From assembly GCA_012839815.1 (NCBI GenBank), contig DUMQ01000037.1, forward strand, positions 1 to 43,404: DNA of 43,404 nucleotides, in the 5' to 3' direction. Of this stretch, positions 7,032 through 16,967 are shown piece after piece (position 1 is the stretch's first letter; each line of letters starts with the position of its first letter). A program made the position numbers and the translations under genes. The DNA is from Bacillota bacterium. Lineage in GTDB: Bacteria > Bacillota > SHA-98 > Ch115 > JABLXJ01. The notes beneath the pieces were generated by a model, which worked only from the letters and a program-made list of their open reading frames with translations, searched no databases and had not been told where the DNA came from.

Positions 7032-10000
7032 ATGGGAGATTTCGTGCATTTGCACCTGCATACACAATACTCCCTTCTTTAGCTTGATGGGGCATGTAAA
7101 CTTGATGAGCTCATGCAGGCGAGCGCGGCTCAGGGCGGCAAGGCCCTTGCTATAACGGATCACGGAGTGTTGTTTGGCGCTGTAGAGTTCTTTAAAGTGG
7201 CAAAGAAATATGGCATTAAGCCGATCATAGGGTGCGAGGTCTATGTCGCGAGCAGGTCCCGCCTGGACAAGGAGGCCAGGGTTGATAAGGATCCTTATCA
7301 CCTTGTTTTGCTCGCCCGGGACGAGGTGGGGTACAGGAACCTGGTCAGATTGACGAGTATAGGCTTTGTGGAAGGTTTTTATTACAAGCCGCGTGTTGAT
7401 GACGAGGTGCTCGCAAAGCATTCGCAAGGGCTTGTGGCTTTATCCAGTTGCCTTGCAGGAGAGATACCCCAGCTTATTCTGCGGGACAAGCTCTCCGAGG
7501 CGAGGAAGAAGGCGCTTTTTTATCACGATATATTCGGGCCGGGGAATTTCTTTCTGGAGGTCCAGTCCAACGGTATTCCCGAGCAGGATAAGGTAAACCG
7601 CGCCCTGTTTAGCCTTTCACGAGAGCTCGGTATCCCGCTTGTTGCGACCAATGATGTCCACTATGTTAAACGAGAGGACTCGAGGGTCCATGACGTCCTT
7701 CTTTGCATCCAGACGGGAAAGACCATCGAGGACCAGGACCGGCTCAGGTTCCCCACAGATGAGTTTTTCCTTAAGTCCCCCGATGAGATGGAGCGGGCAT
7801 TTGGGGAGATACCCGAAGCGCTTGTGAATACCGTCGAGATCGCCGAAAGATGTAACTTTGAGTTTGAATTCGGGCGCTCGCTCGTGCCTGCGTACGAGGT
7901 GCCCGAAGGCCACACTGAGGAAAGCTTCCTGCGCGAGCTATGCGAGAAGGGCCTCCGGGAGAGGTACGAAAAGGTCACACCGGAGCTTGAGGCCAGGCTC
8001 AACTACGAGCTTGATGTCATCCGGAAGATGGGCTACTGCGGTTATTTCCTCATCGTATGGGACTTCATCCACTTCGCGCGGCAGGCTGGCATCTACGTGG
8101 GCCCGGGGAGGGGATCGTGCCCCGGTAGCATAGTTGCGTATTCTCTGGGGATCACCAGCATCGACCCGCTAAAATACGACCTCATCTTCGAGCGATTCCT
8201 CAACCCCGAGAGGGTGAGCATGCCTGATATCGATGTTGATTTTTGCTTTGAGCGAAGGGGCGAGGTCATTGAGTACGTGACGCGCAAGTACGGGGAGGAC
8301 CGCGTCGCCCAGATCATAACCTTCGGTACCATGGCGGCGAAGGCGGCGATCCGCGATGTAGGGAGGGCGCTTAATTTCCCATATGCCGAGGTTGATAAGA
8401 TCGCCAAGCTCGTCCCGGCTGAGTTGAATACGACCATTGACCGCGCACTCGAGAACTCCCCCGAGCTCAAGGAGCTTTACGACGGTAATGAGCAGGTGAA
8501 GAGGCTGATCGACACGGCCAAGGCAGTCGAAGGCATGCCCAGGCATGCCTCCGTGCATGCGGCCGGTGTAGTGATCTCAAAAGATCCGCTGGCAGACTAC
8601 GTGCCGCTCTACAAGACGGGCGACGGCGCCATAACCACCCAGTTCCCCATGGAGGACCTGGAGCCCCTGGGCATTCTCAAGATGGATTTTCTCGGCCTGC
8701 GCACGCTGACGGTGATAGGGAAGACCCTGGATATAATTGCATCAACCAGGGGAGAAAGGATTGACATAACGACCATCCCGTTGGACGACGCCAGAGTCTA
8801 TGAGATGTTAAGGAACGGGGACTCGCTTGGTGTCTTTCAGCTTGAGAGCAGCCTCTTTCAGGGCCTGCTGAAGGAGGTCAAGCCAACGACCTTTGAGGAC
8901 CTCATCGCCATCCTGGCGCTGGGGCGGCCCGGTCCGATGAACAGGATCCAGGATTTCGCCCGGCAGAAGCACGGGCTGGCCCCCATAACATACGCCCATC
9001 CAAAGCTGGAGCCCATATTGAAAGAAACCTACGGCATCATGCTCTACCAGGAGCAGGTTATGCGTGTGGCCAGCGACCTCGCGGGATTCACCATGGGAGA
9101 GGCCGATCTTATGCGGCGCGCAATGGGTAAGAAGAAGCCTGAGGTCCTGGCTAGCCTTCGCGACCGCTTCGTGAGCGGGGCAGCAAAGAATGGGGTGGAC
9201 AGTGAGACCGCCGGGGAGATTTTCGACCTCATGGAATATTTCTCAGGTTACGGGTTCAATAAGTCGCACTCGGCGGCATACGCGCTGATATCCTATCAAA
9301 CGGCCTATTTAAAGGCCCGCTACCCGGCGGAGTTTATGGCAGCCCTGCTTACAAGCGTCACTGGTAATACCGACAAGATTGCATTTTATGTGAATGAATG
9401 CCGGCAGAAGGGCATAGAAATACTCCCCCCCGATGTAAATGAGAGCCTTGCCGACTTCACGGTGGTCAAAGAGGGCAAGGCCATCCGTTTTGGGCTCGCG
9501 GCGGTCAAGAACGTCGGGAGGGGCGCCGTTGACGCAATAATTGCTGCCCGGAAGGAACATAAGAGGTTTAAGTCACTGGTAGACTTCTGTGAGCACGTAG
9601 ATACAGGCGTTGTCAATAAGAAGACCACGGAAAGTCTCATCAGGTGTGGGGCTTTCGATTCGCTCGGGGTGAGACGGTCGCAATTGCTCGCGGTGCTGGA
9701 TGAGGCTTATGAAGCCGCGCAGGCGGGGAGCAGGGAGAAAAAACGTGGTCAGGTATCTTTCCTGGATTTGTTCGACGAGAAGGCTGCATTTTGCATTAAT
9801 GACATCGAGCTTCCTGATATCCCCGAGTTTCCGGAGAGGGAGAGGCTCGCTATGGAAAAGGAGCTTCTCGGGCTTTACATTTCCGGCCACCCTCTGGACC
9901 CTGTGGCTGCCGAGCTGAGGAAGAAGGCTACGGTGACATCAGCCCTCTTGGGCGAGCTGCGCGACGGGGCGGATGTCAGCCTGGCGGGGATCATAACAGG

Positions 10001-10466
10001 CTTCAAGAAGACGACCACCAAGAATGGTCAACCTATGGGCTTTCTGACGCTCGAGGATCTGACGGGAGCGTGTGAGGTCATAGTATTCCCTAAAACTTAT
10101 GAGAAATATGGCGGCTTTATCCGGGAGGAGGAGATCGTCGTCGTCCAGGGCCGGGCCGATGTGAAGGAGGAAGGGACCAAAGTGATCGCAAATGAGATTA
10201 TTCCCTTGACATCTGGCGAGGTTCATATTACTATTGACGCGACAAAATCTGACTCCAAGTCGCTCGGCAAGCTAAAAAGGCTATTCAATTCCAGCAAGGG
10301 AAACGCCCCTGTTTTTATCGAAATTGCCACACCGGACGGAAGCGTAGTGGTCTCGACCTCGCCGGATTTATGGGTCGATCCGGATAGCGTTCTCGAGAAG
10401 CGTGCAGCGGAGTTGATTGAGGGAAAGGGGATCGGCGAAATTGTCCGTTGGGGGATGCAGGCATAA
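7032..10466 (+). CDS. dnaE: DNA polymerase III alpha subunit DnaE, interrupted by an in-frame TAG at codon 17
   Basis: This is the replicative C-family DNA polymerase, about 1144 codons. ATG 7032 follows a GAGGGGGTGG site and encodes MGDFVHLHLHTQYSLL, the classic first motif of the PHP domain. A TAG then occurs at 7080-7082, and the same frame resumes with LDGACKLDELMQAS and continues without another stop to 10466. Relatives read YSLLDGA, so the six bases TAG CTT look inserted. The rest is intact: GRGSCPGS near residue 359, the catalytic PDIDVDF near 397, a helix-hairpin-helix part, and an OB fold near 980. If translation restarted at ATG 7113, PHP motif 1 would be lost, and no good ribosome site precedes that ATG. 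First gene of the dnaE-accDA-pfkA group. Confidence 0.9.
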
Positions 10467-10524
10467 TTAAGGTATAATATATGATGAAAGCCAGAAATGC
10501 CACAGAGGAGGCGTCAGGCTCGTA

Positions 10525-10725
10525 ATGTGGACCGTCGTGTATATTGCACCTAATCGGGCTATTGCGGAATCGATGAAGGAACTCCTCGAGAAGGAGGGTC
10601 ACCTGGTCATGCTGCGTCCTGTGGGAGTTCCCCATCTCGGGGCGTCGGGGAACGTGGAGATACTTGTGCCGGAATCCGAAGCCGAGGATGCTCAGGAGAT
10701 CTTGACCAGCACCTACGGCAGGTAA
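10525..10725 (+). CDS. Small DUF2007-like putative signal-transducing protein
   Basis: This 66-residue protein has the pattern of short GlnB-like-fold domains (DUF2007): W-T-V-V-Y-I-A-P-N at the start, a central helix A-E-S-M-K-E-L-L-E-K-E-G, then V-E-I-L-V-P-E-S-E-A-E-D-A-Q-E-I-L. Such proteins are often found beside metabolic genes; their role is unknown. An AGAGGAGG site lies about 13 bp before the ATG, a long gap. It sits between dnaE and accD with a 15-bp gap to accD, so it is probably co-transcribed. Confidence 0.7.
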   Translation: MWTVVYIAPNRAIAESMKELLEKEGHLVMLRPVGVPHLGASGNVEILVPESEAEDAQEILTSTYGR

Positions 10726-10740
10726 GGGTGGCGGTGAGGG

Positions 10741-11610
10741 ATGTTCAAGGATCTGTTTCGTTCGAAACAAAAATATGTAACGGTAAAGCCTGCGAGCGTC
10801 CGGAGGGAGATCCCCGATGGCATGTGGTCTAAGTGCACCAAATGCGGCCAGATAATCTACAATAAGGAACTTGCAGGCAACCTCAAGGTGTGTCACAAGT
10901 GCGGTTTTCATTTTAAGTTATCCGCCCTCGAGCGTGTGGCGCTGACGGTGGACGCCGATAGTTTTGTCGAATTTGATTCAGATCTTTTAACCGTCAACCC
11001 CCTGGGCTTTCCTGGTTATGAGGAAAAAGTGAAAAGCGGCAAGAACACGACGAAACTCAACGAGGCTATTCTTACAGGCCAGGCCAGGATATGTGGCTTC
11101 CCTGTGGTTATCGGAGCCATGGATTTTGGTTTCATGGGGGCGAGCATGGGGTCGGTTGTCGGTGAAAAGGTGACAAGGGCATTCGAGTTTGCGATAAAAC
11201 GCAAGCTGCCGGTGGTGATGTTTTGCACGTCGGGCGGGGCGAGGATGCAGGAGGGCATCATCTCCCTGATGCAGATGGTGAAAACGAGCGCGGCTGTGGC
11301 CAGGTTCAATGAAGCGGGCCTGCTATATATCTCGGTGTTGACGAATCCGACCACAGGCGGGGTGTTGGCGAGCTTCGCCTCGCTTGCGGATATCGTGCTC
11401 GCCGAGCCTGAGGCCCAGATTGGGTTCGCGGGCCCGCGGGTGATCGAGGAGACCGTGCATCAAAAGCTCCCGCCGGGGTTTCAAACATCCGAGTTTGTGC
11501 TTGCCCATGGTATGATCGACAAGATTGTGGAGAGGAAGAACATGAGGAAGACGCTCGGTCTCCTGCTCTCGCTCCATAGCAAAGTGAGTGAGGTGGCGCT
11601 GGGTGAGTAA
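10741..11610 (+). CDS. accD: Acetyl-CoA carboxylase carboxyltransferase subunit beta
   Basis: This is the beta half of the carboxyltransferase that moves CO2 from carboxybiotin to acetyl-CoA, giving malonyl-CoA for fatty acid synthesis. The 289-residue length is normal. A four-Cys zinc ribbon (CTKCG and CHKCG) lies at about 33-55. The crotonase-fold core has [23 protein letters not shown] and T-N-P-T-T-G-G-V. The start ATG follows a GGTGAGGG site. Its 3' end overlaps accA by 8 bp, as expected for translational coupling of equimolar subunits. Confidence 0.97.
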   Translation: MFKDLFRSKQKYVTVKPASVRREIPDGMWSKCTKCGQIIYNKELAGNLKVCHKCGFHFKLSALERVALTVDADSFVEFDSDLLTVNPLGFPGYEEKVKSGKNTTKLNEAILTGQARICGFPVVIGAMDFGFMGASMGSVVGEKVTRAFEFAIKRKLPVVMFCTSGGARMQEGIISLMQMVKTSAAVARFNEAGLLYISVLTNPTTGGVLASFASLADIVLAEPEAQIGFAGPRVIEETVHQKLPPGFQTSEFVLAHGMIDKIVERKNMRKTLGLLLSLHSKVSEVALGE

Positions 11611-12607
11611 CGGGATTCTGGAATTTGAGAAACCCCTTGCCGAGCTTGAGAAGAGGATAGAGGAGCTAAAGGTTTTCAGCAGCGATAAGGGGATCGACCT
11701 GTCGGGTGAGATTGCGACTCTCGAGCGAAAGGCTGAGGACCTGCGGCGCGAGATATACGGCAACCTCACGCCCTGGCAGAGGATCATGATAGCCCGGCAT
11801 CCTCACCGTCCCACGACCCTCGATTACATCAATCTCATATTTGACGACTTCATTGAGCTTCACGGGGACCGGTGCTTCAGGGATGACGCCGCCATCGTGG
11901 GCGGGATAGCGTCGCTCGAGGGACGCCCGGTGACTGTTGTAGGTACCCAAAAGGGACGGGATACAAAGGAGAACCTGGCGCGCAACTTCGGGATGCCTCA
12001 CCCTGAAGGCTATAGGAAGGCACTGAGGCTGATGAAGCAGGCTGAGAAATTCAGGCGCCCTGTTATCTGCTTTGTCGATGTCGCGGGGGCGTATCCGGGG
12101 ATCGAGGCCGAGGAGAGGGGCCAGGCTGTCATAATAGCGAATAATATATGCGAGATGGCGAGGCTGGAGGTGCCTGTCATAGTGGTCATAACCGGCGAGG
12201 GCGGGAGCGGCGGCGCGCTCGGTATCGGGGTCGGGGATAGGATAATCATGCTTGAGAATGCGTATTTTTCGGTCATCTCGCCCGAGGGCTGTGCCGCGAT
12301 CCTGTGGAAGGATGCATCGAAGGCCAGGGAGGCGGCGGAGGCCCTCAAGCTGACTGCTCAGGACCTCATGCGTTTCGGGATCATCGATGAGATCCTCGCG
12401 GAACCCGGGGGCGCGGCCCACAAGGACCGCGAAGCCATGGCCCGCGTCATAAAGGGGGCTATCCTGAAACACCTTGATCACCTGGTGGGCGTATCCAGGA
12501 AGAGCCTTATCGAGCAGAGGTACAGGAAATTCAGGAAGATAGGCGAGTTTATTGTGGACCAACAAGCTGGTACGAGTGAGGAGATCAGGGATACCATTTC
12601 CCTGTAA
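11603..12607 (+). CDS. accA: Acetyl-CoA carboxylase carboxyltransferase subunit alpha
   Basis: This is the partner of AccD in the alpha2-beta2 carboxyltransferase. It has an N-terminal helical part ([15 protein letters not shown]), then the conserved [21 protein letters not shown] and [10 protein letters not shown] segments and the E-G-G-S-G-G-A-L oxyanion region. GTG at 11603 overlaps the accD stop (GTGAGTAA) and gives a protein starting at the usual place; an upstream in-frame codon at 11588 is less likely. Length 334 residues, close to the usual 315-325. Confidence 0.97.
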   Translation: MSNGILEFEKPLAELEKRIEELKVFSSDKGIDLSGEIATLERKAEDLRREIYGNLTPWQRIMIARHPHRPTTLDYINLIFDDFIELHGDRCFRDDAAIVGGIASLEGRPVTVVGTQKGRDTKENLARNFGMPHPEGYRKALRLMKQAEKFRRPVICFVDVAGAYPGIEAEERGQAVIIANNICEMARLEVPVIVVITGEGGSGGALGIGVGDRIIMLENAYFSVISPEGCAAILWKDASKAREAAEALKLTAQDLMRFGIIDEILAEPGGAAHKDREAMARVIKGAILKHLDHLVGVSRKSLIEQRYRKFRKIGEFIVDQQAGTSEEIRDTISL

Positions 12608-12673
12608 CTGGTTTGACATGACCGGTTGGGCATGATGAATCGACGAATTACTTCTTACTTGGTGCACCGGTAA

Positions 12674-13693
<1,020 letters not shown>

Positions 13694-13719
13694 ATACAGC
13701 ATGAGTAATGTAGGTCTTC

Positions 13720-13745
13720 TCGCCCGGCGGGCGCGGTCTTTATAT
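13720..13745. terminator. Weak hairpin between convergent pfkA and ZIP genes
   Basis: CGCCCGGCGGGCG can fold as a short GC-rich stem and is followed by GGTCTTTATAT. It is the only terminator-like element between the two convergent genes. Confidence 0.4.
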
Positions 13746-13756
13746 CGCTAGTGGAA

Positions 13757-14494
13757 TTAAAGGGAGAAGATAATGCATAACCCGGTGAGGACGCCCGCCG
13801 CGATGCCGGCGATCACAAAGGGCTTCGCCTCCAGGTCCCATGCATCCGGGATGAGTTGCCTCGCGACTACACCGGTCATGGCCCCGCCGGCGATGCTCAG
13901 GCACGTTGCGAGGATGAGAGGGGAGATCTCTCCGAGGAGCACGCCGGCCAGGGATCCTACACCGGTGGGCGCACTCGCGATCAAGGTGGCGAGCAGGATT
14001 TTGCGCCTCCTTACCCTCGCGAGGTGAAAGGGCGCCGCGATCGCCATTCCCTCGGGTATGTTGTGGATCATCATTATTAGGGCCACACGGAGCCCAAGCA
14101 TCTCCGCAGCCACATACCCCGACCCTATAGCTAGGCCCTCGGCCATGTCATGGGTTGCGATGCCCAGGGCCACGAGGATGCCGGTCCTCAGGTAATGTGA
14201 CCTGCTGTTCTCATGCCCTGTGTTACCAGGCATGATACTGGATATCAGAGCGAGACTCCACATACCCGTCGTGAACCCCAGGATGCCGGCCAGGATCCCG
14301 CCAGTCCGGAATGATGCGGGGAGTAGGTCAAAGGCCACGACCCCAAGCATTATCCCTCCTGCAAAGCCCAGTAGAAACGCGAGCGCCCTCCGGGAGGGGG
14401 TCCTATAGAGCACTGTAACGATGCCGCCCAGGCCGGTACCGAGCGCGCCCGATACGAACCCGACGATGGTGGGGAGTGCTATCTCCATACCCAT
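13757..14494 (-). CDS. ZIP-family divalent metal transporter
   Basis: The protein is about 245 residues with about eight hydrophobic helices. It carries the two ZIP signature helices: H-D-M-A-E-G-L-A-I-G (helix 4) and H-N-I-P-E-G-M-A-I-A (helix 5), whose His, Glu, Asp and Asn residues form the metal path. Members import zinc or iron into the cytoplasm. ATG 14494 has GGAAGGGAG about 10 bp upstream; a longer reading from 14536 adds only a charged, non-conserved stretch. The gene is opposite in strand to its glycolytic neighbours and sits between pfkA and fba, so it interrupts what would otherwise be one glycolytic block. Confidence 0.9.
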   Translation of the reverse strand: MGMEIALPTIVGFVSGALGTGLGGIVTVLYRTPSRRALAFLLGFAGGIMLGVVAFDLLPASFRTGGILAGILGFTTGMWSLALISSIMPGNTGHENSRSHYLRTGILVALGIATHDMAEGLAIGSGYVAAEMLGLRVALIMMIHNIPEGMAIAAPFHLARVRRRKILLATLIASAPTGVGSLAGVLLGEISPLILATCLSIAGGAMTGVVARQLIPDAWDLEAKPFVIAGIAAGVLTGLCIIFSL

Positions 14495-14715
14495 ATGTTG
14501 TCGTCTCCCTTCCTGACTAATTTTATGCTCACACAAAGTTTTGAGAATTAAAAAGCAGGAATCTGGCGATCATTGCAGAATAGAACCGCGAAAGAGGCAA
14601 ATGCTAGGGGCAGGTAAATGCTACAGGCAGATGCTGAACCAGGGTCCGGACAGGATCTGGGTGGCAGAGCTCAGATACGATTCGGATCCAGACCAACCTA
14701 AGGAGGGTATAAACT

Positions 14716-15636
14716 ATGCCGCTAGTAACTAGCAAAGAAATGTTGATCGATGCCCAGAAGAACGGGTACGCGGTCGGAGCCTTTAACGCGAATAACCTGG
14801 AGTACGTCCAGGCTATCGTGGAGGCTGCCGAGGAGGAGGAGGCCCCCGTGATCCTCCAGGCGAGCCAGGGGGCCATCAAGTATGCAGGGCTCGACCAGAT
14901 CGTGGCCATGGTTAAGGTTGCTGCGGAGGCCGCCAGCGTCCCCGTGGTCTTGCACCTGGATCACGGCACGGATTTCTTCCAGAATGTGAGGTGCCTCAGG
15001 GCGGGCTTCACCTCGCTGATGTTTGACGGCTCTTCGCTCCCATTTGAGGAGAACGTGGCGATAACGAAAAAGGTCACAGAGATAGCTCACGCATGCGGGA
15101 TCCCCGTAGAGGCCGAGCTTGGCAAGGTGCCTCAAGTCGGGGTTACTCCTGAAGAAGTCAGGGCGCTCATGACCAAGCCCGAGGAGGCCCTGCGTTTTGT
15201 AGAGGAGACCCAGTGCGACTCCCTTGCTGTGGCGGTTGGCAGCGTCCACCAGATGAAGGTGCAGGAGGCAAAGCTTGATATCGAGCGAATAGCCAAGATT
15301 CGGGAGATTACAGGCATTCCTCTCGTCCTGCACGGTGCGTCGGGGGTAACAGACGAGGGCTATCGTGAGGGAATCAAGGCCGGGATCTGCAAGATAAACA
15401 TCGCCACTGAACTAAATAAGGCATTTACCCGAGGCATGAAAGCCGCCATGGAGAAGGACCCGAGCGTGGTGGATCCTCGCAAGATCGCAGGAGTGGGCCG
15501 CGAGGAGATCAAGAAGGTCATCAAGGCCAAGATGCGCCTGTTTGGTGCGTCAGGCAAGGCGAGGAATTTTGTTGCGAAGGGCGTCGGTTACGGTGGCCGC
15601 CAGGAGCTTTCCGCGAGCGACCTGAAGAAGGAGTAA
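14716..15636 (+). CDS. fba: Class II fructose-bisphosphate aldolase
   Basis: This enzyme cleaves fructose 1,6-bisphosphate to dihydroxyacetone phosphate and glyceraldehyde 3-phosphate, or runs in reverse in gluconeogenesis. Zinc-site motifs are seen: H-L-D-H-G-T-D near residue 80, V-E-A-E-L-G-K near 134, V-L-H-G-A-S-G near 205, and I-N-I-A-T-E-L near 228 for phosphate binding. The length (306) fits the GatY/FbaA group. AAGGAGG precedes the ATG. It is followed 61 bp later by the second phosphofructokinase. The upstream spacer (14537-14715) has AATGCTA repeats and no clear promoter. A tagatose-bisphosphate aldolase is an alternative, but context favours fba. Confidence 0.93.
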   Translation: MPLVTSKEMLIDAQKNGYAVGAFNANNLEYVQAIVEAAEEEEAPVILQASQGAIKYAGLDQIVAMVKVAAEAASVPVVLHLDHGTDFFQNVRCLRAGFTSLMFDGSSLPFEENVAITKKVTEIAHACGIPVEAELGKVPQVGVTPEEVRALMTKPEEALRFVEETQCDSLAVAVGSVHQMKVQEAKLDIERIAKIREITGIPLVLHGASGVTDEGYREGIKAGICKINIATELNKAFTRGMKAAMEKDPSVVDPRKIAGVGREEIKKVIKAKMRLFGASGKARNFVAKGVGYGGRQELSASDLKKE

Positions 15637-15697
15637 TACAAGGAGAATAGTGATGCAGGAGAATAAGAGTCAAGAACAGGGGTAAGGAGTGATGTCT

Positions 15698-16738
15698 ATG
15701 GCAGAAATTAAGAGGATAGGGGTGCTTACAGGAGGTGGGGATTGCCCGGGTCTCAACCCTGCGATAAGAGGGGTTGTGATGCGGGCGCTCGATTACAACC
15801 TGGAGGTCATGGGGATACGCGATGGATGGGCCGGCCTGATTAAAGGCGATATGGCGCCCATCGGACTGGCTGATGTGGACACCATCATATCGGTTGGCGG
15901 GACGATACTGGGGACTTCCCGGACCAACCCCTTCAAAAAGGAAGAGGATGTCCAGAAGGTTCTCGATAACATAAAGAAATTTAACCTCGACGCCATTATC
16001 GGGATCGGCGGCGATGATACCCTAGGCGTCGCCAATAAGCTGAGCAAGCGGGGCGCGCCTGCGGTAGGCGTCCCCAAGACCATGGACAACGACGTCTCAG
16101 GTACGGAATACTGCATCGGTTTTGATACAGCCGTAAGTGTTGCTGTAGACGCCTTGGAGCGCCTGCGGGATACTGCGCGGTCGCATCACCGCATAATGGT
16201 GCTGGAGGTCATGGGGCGAGACGCAGGCTGGGTGGCTCTCATGACAGGCCTGGCGGGTGGCGCAGATTGGATCCTCATTCCCGAGGTGCCGGTCGATTTT
16301 GACGAGATGTGCAAGCACCTGATGGATGTCCGCGCGCGCGGCAGGTCATACGGGCTGGTGGTCGTATCCGAGGGCGTAAAGCTGCCGCACCTCGATGAGA
16401 ATGCCGGCGGCGAGGTGGATGCGTTTGGTCATGTCAGACTCGGGCTCCGTGGCGTTGGCCAGGCGGTCGGCGACGAGATCGAGAAAAGGACGGGAGTCCA
16501 GACGCGGGTCGCCGCTATAGGGCATATCCAAAGGGGTGGATCCCCGACGGTTTCAGACAGGTACTATCCGACCAGGCTGGGCATGGCTGCGGTGGACCTG
16601 GTCATGAAGGGCGAGTTCGGGAAGATGCCGGCCGTCGTGGGGAACAAGATCGTTACCGTTGACCTTGACGTAGCCGTCGGCAAGACCAAGACCGTACCCA
16701 TAGAGCTCTGGAACGAGGTAAAAGCTCTCTTCAAATAG
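15698..16738 (+). CDS. Phosphofructokinase with pyrophosphate-type signature
   Basis: This 346-residue member of the phosphofructokinase family carries GGDDT (Asp107) where ATP enzymes have Gly104, and PKTMDND (Lys127) where they have Gly124. In this family the Asp plus Lys pair blocks the ATP alpha-phosphate and marks PPi-dependent enzymes, which run reversibly. Catalytic Asp130, M-G-R-D-A-G-W and Q-R-G-G-S-P-T are kept. The start is ATG 15698, with AAGGAG 8 bp upstream; an earlier GTG (15689) and ATG (15692) lie on or too near that site. It pairs with fba. Having both PFK types within 3 kb suggests separate glycolytic and reversible/gluconeogenic use. Confidence 0.9.
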   Translation: MAEIKRIGVLTGGGDCPGLNPAIRGVVMRALDYNLEVMGIRDGWAGLIKGDMAPIGLADVDTIISVGGTILGTSRTNPFKKEEDVQKVLDNIKKFNLDAIIGIGGDDTLGVANKLSKRGAPAVGVPKTMDNDVSGTEYCIGFDTAVSVAVDALERLRDTARSHHRIMVLEVMGRDAGWVALMTGLAGGADWILIPEVPVDFDEMCKHLMDVRARGRSYGLVVVSEGVKLPHLDENAGGEVDAFGHVRLGLRGVGQAVGDEIEKRTGVQTRVAAIGHIQRGGSPTVSDRYYPTRLGMAAVDLVMKGEFGKMPAVVGNKIVTVDLDVAVGKTKTVPIELWNEVKALFK

Positions 16739-16787
16739 GAGAGGGAGCTTTGTAAAGGGGCTGTTCGGGCGGAGCGGGACAGATATG

Positions 16788-16835
16788 GCCCGGCGGGATC
16801 GATTTGTTCGATCCTTCGCCGGGCTATATTTCTTT
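16788..16835 (+). terminator. Rho-independent-type terminator after the PPi-type phosphofructokinase
   Basis: GCCCGGCG at 16788-16795 pairs with CGCCGGGC at 16817-16824, with an inner ATCGA/TTCGAT stem, followed by TATATTTCTTT. This separates the glycolytic genes from the redox island. Confidence 0.8.
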
Positions 16836-16967
16836 ATGCGGGCGAGTCTTGGCTTCGGAGCTTATGCGGCCCATTGTTTGGTATAAACTATTTCGGAAAA
16901 GCAGGAGTTTTTTGCACCTAATGCGAATAGATAAAAATTGAGGCGTCTTTCGAGGAGGGAAACCCCG

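Noticed and set aside
7080-7082. Pyrrolysine codon in dnaE
   Set aside because: One TAG in a place where relatives have no residue, with TAG used as an ordinary stop by several genes here; no pyl genes are in the window.
14537-14715. Riboswitch before the aldolase gene
   Set aside because: Only AATGCTA-type short repeats are seen; no conserved riboswitch core was recognised.
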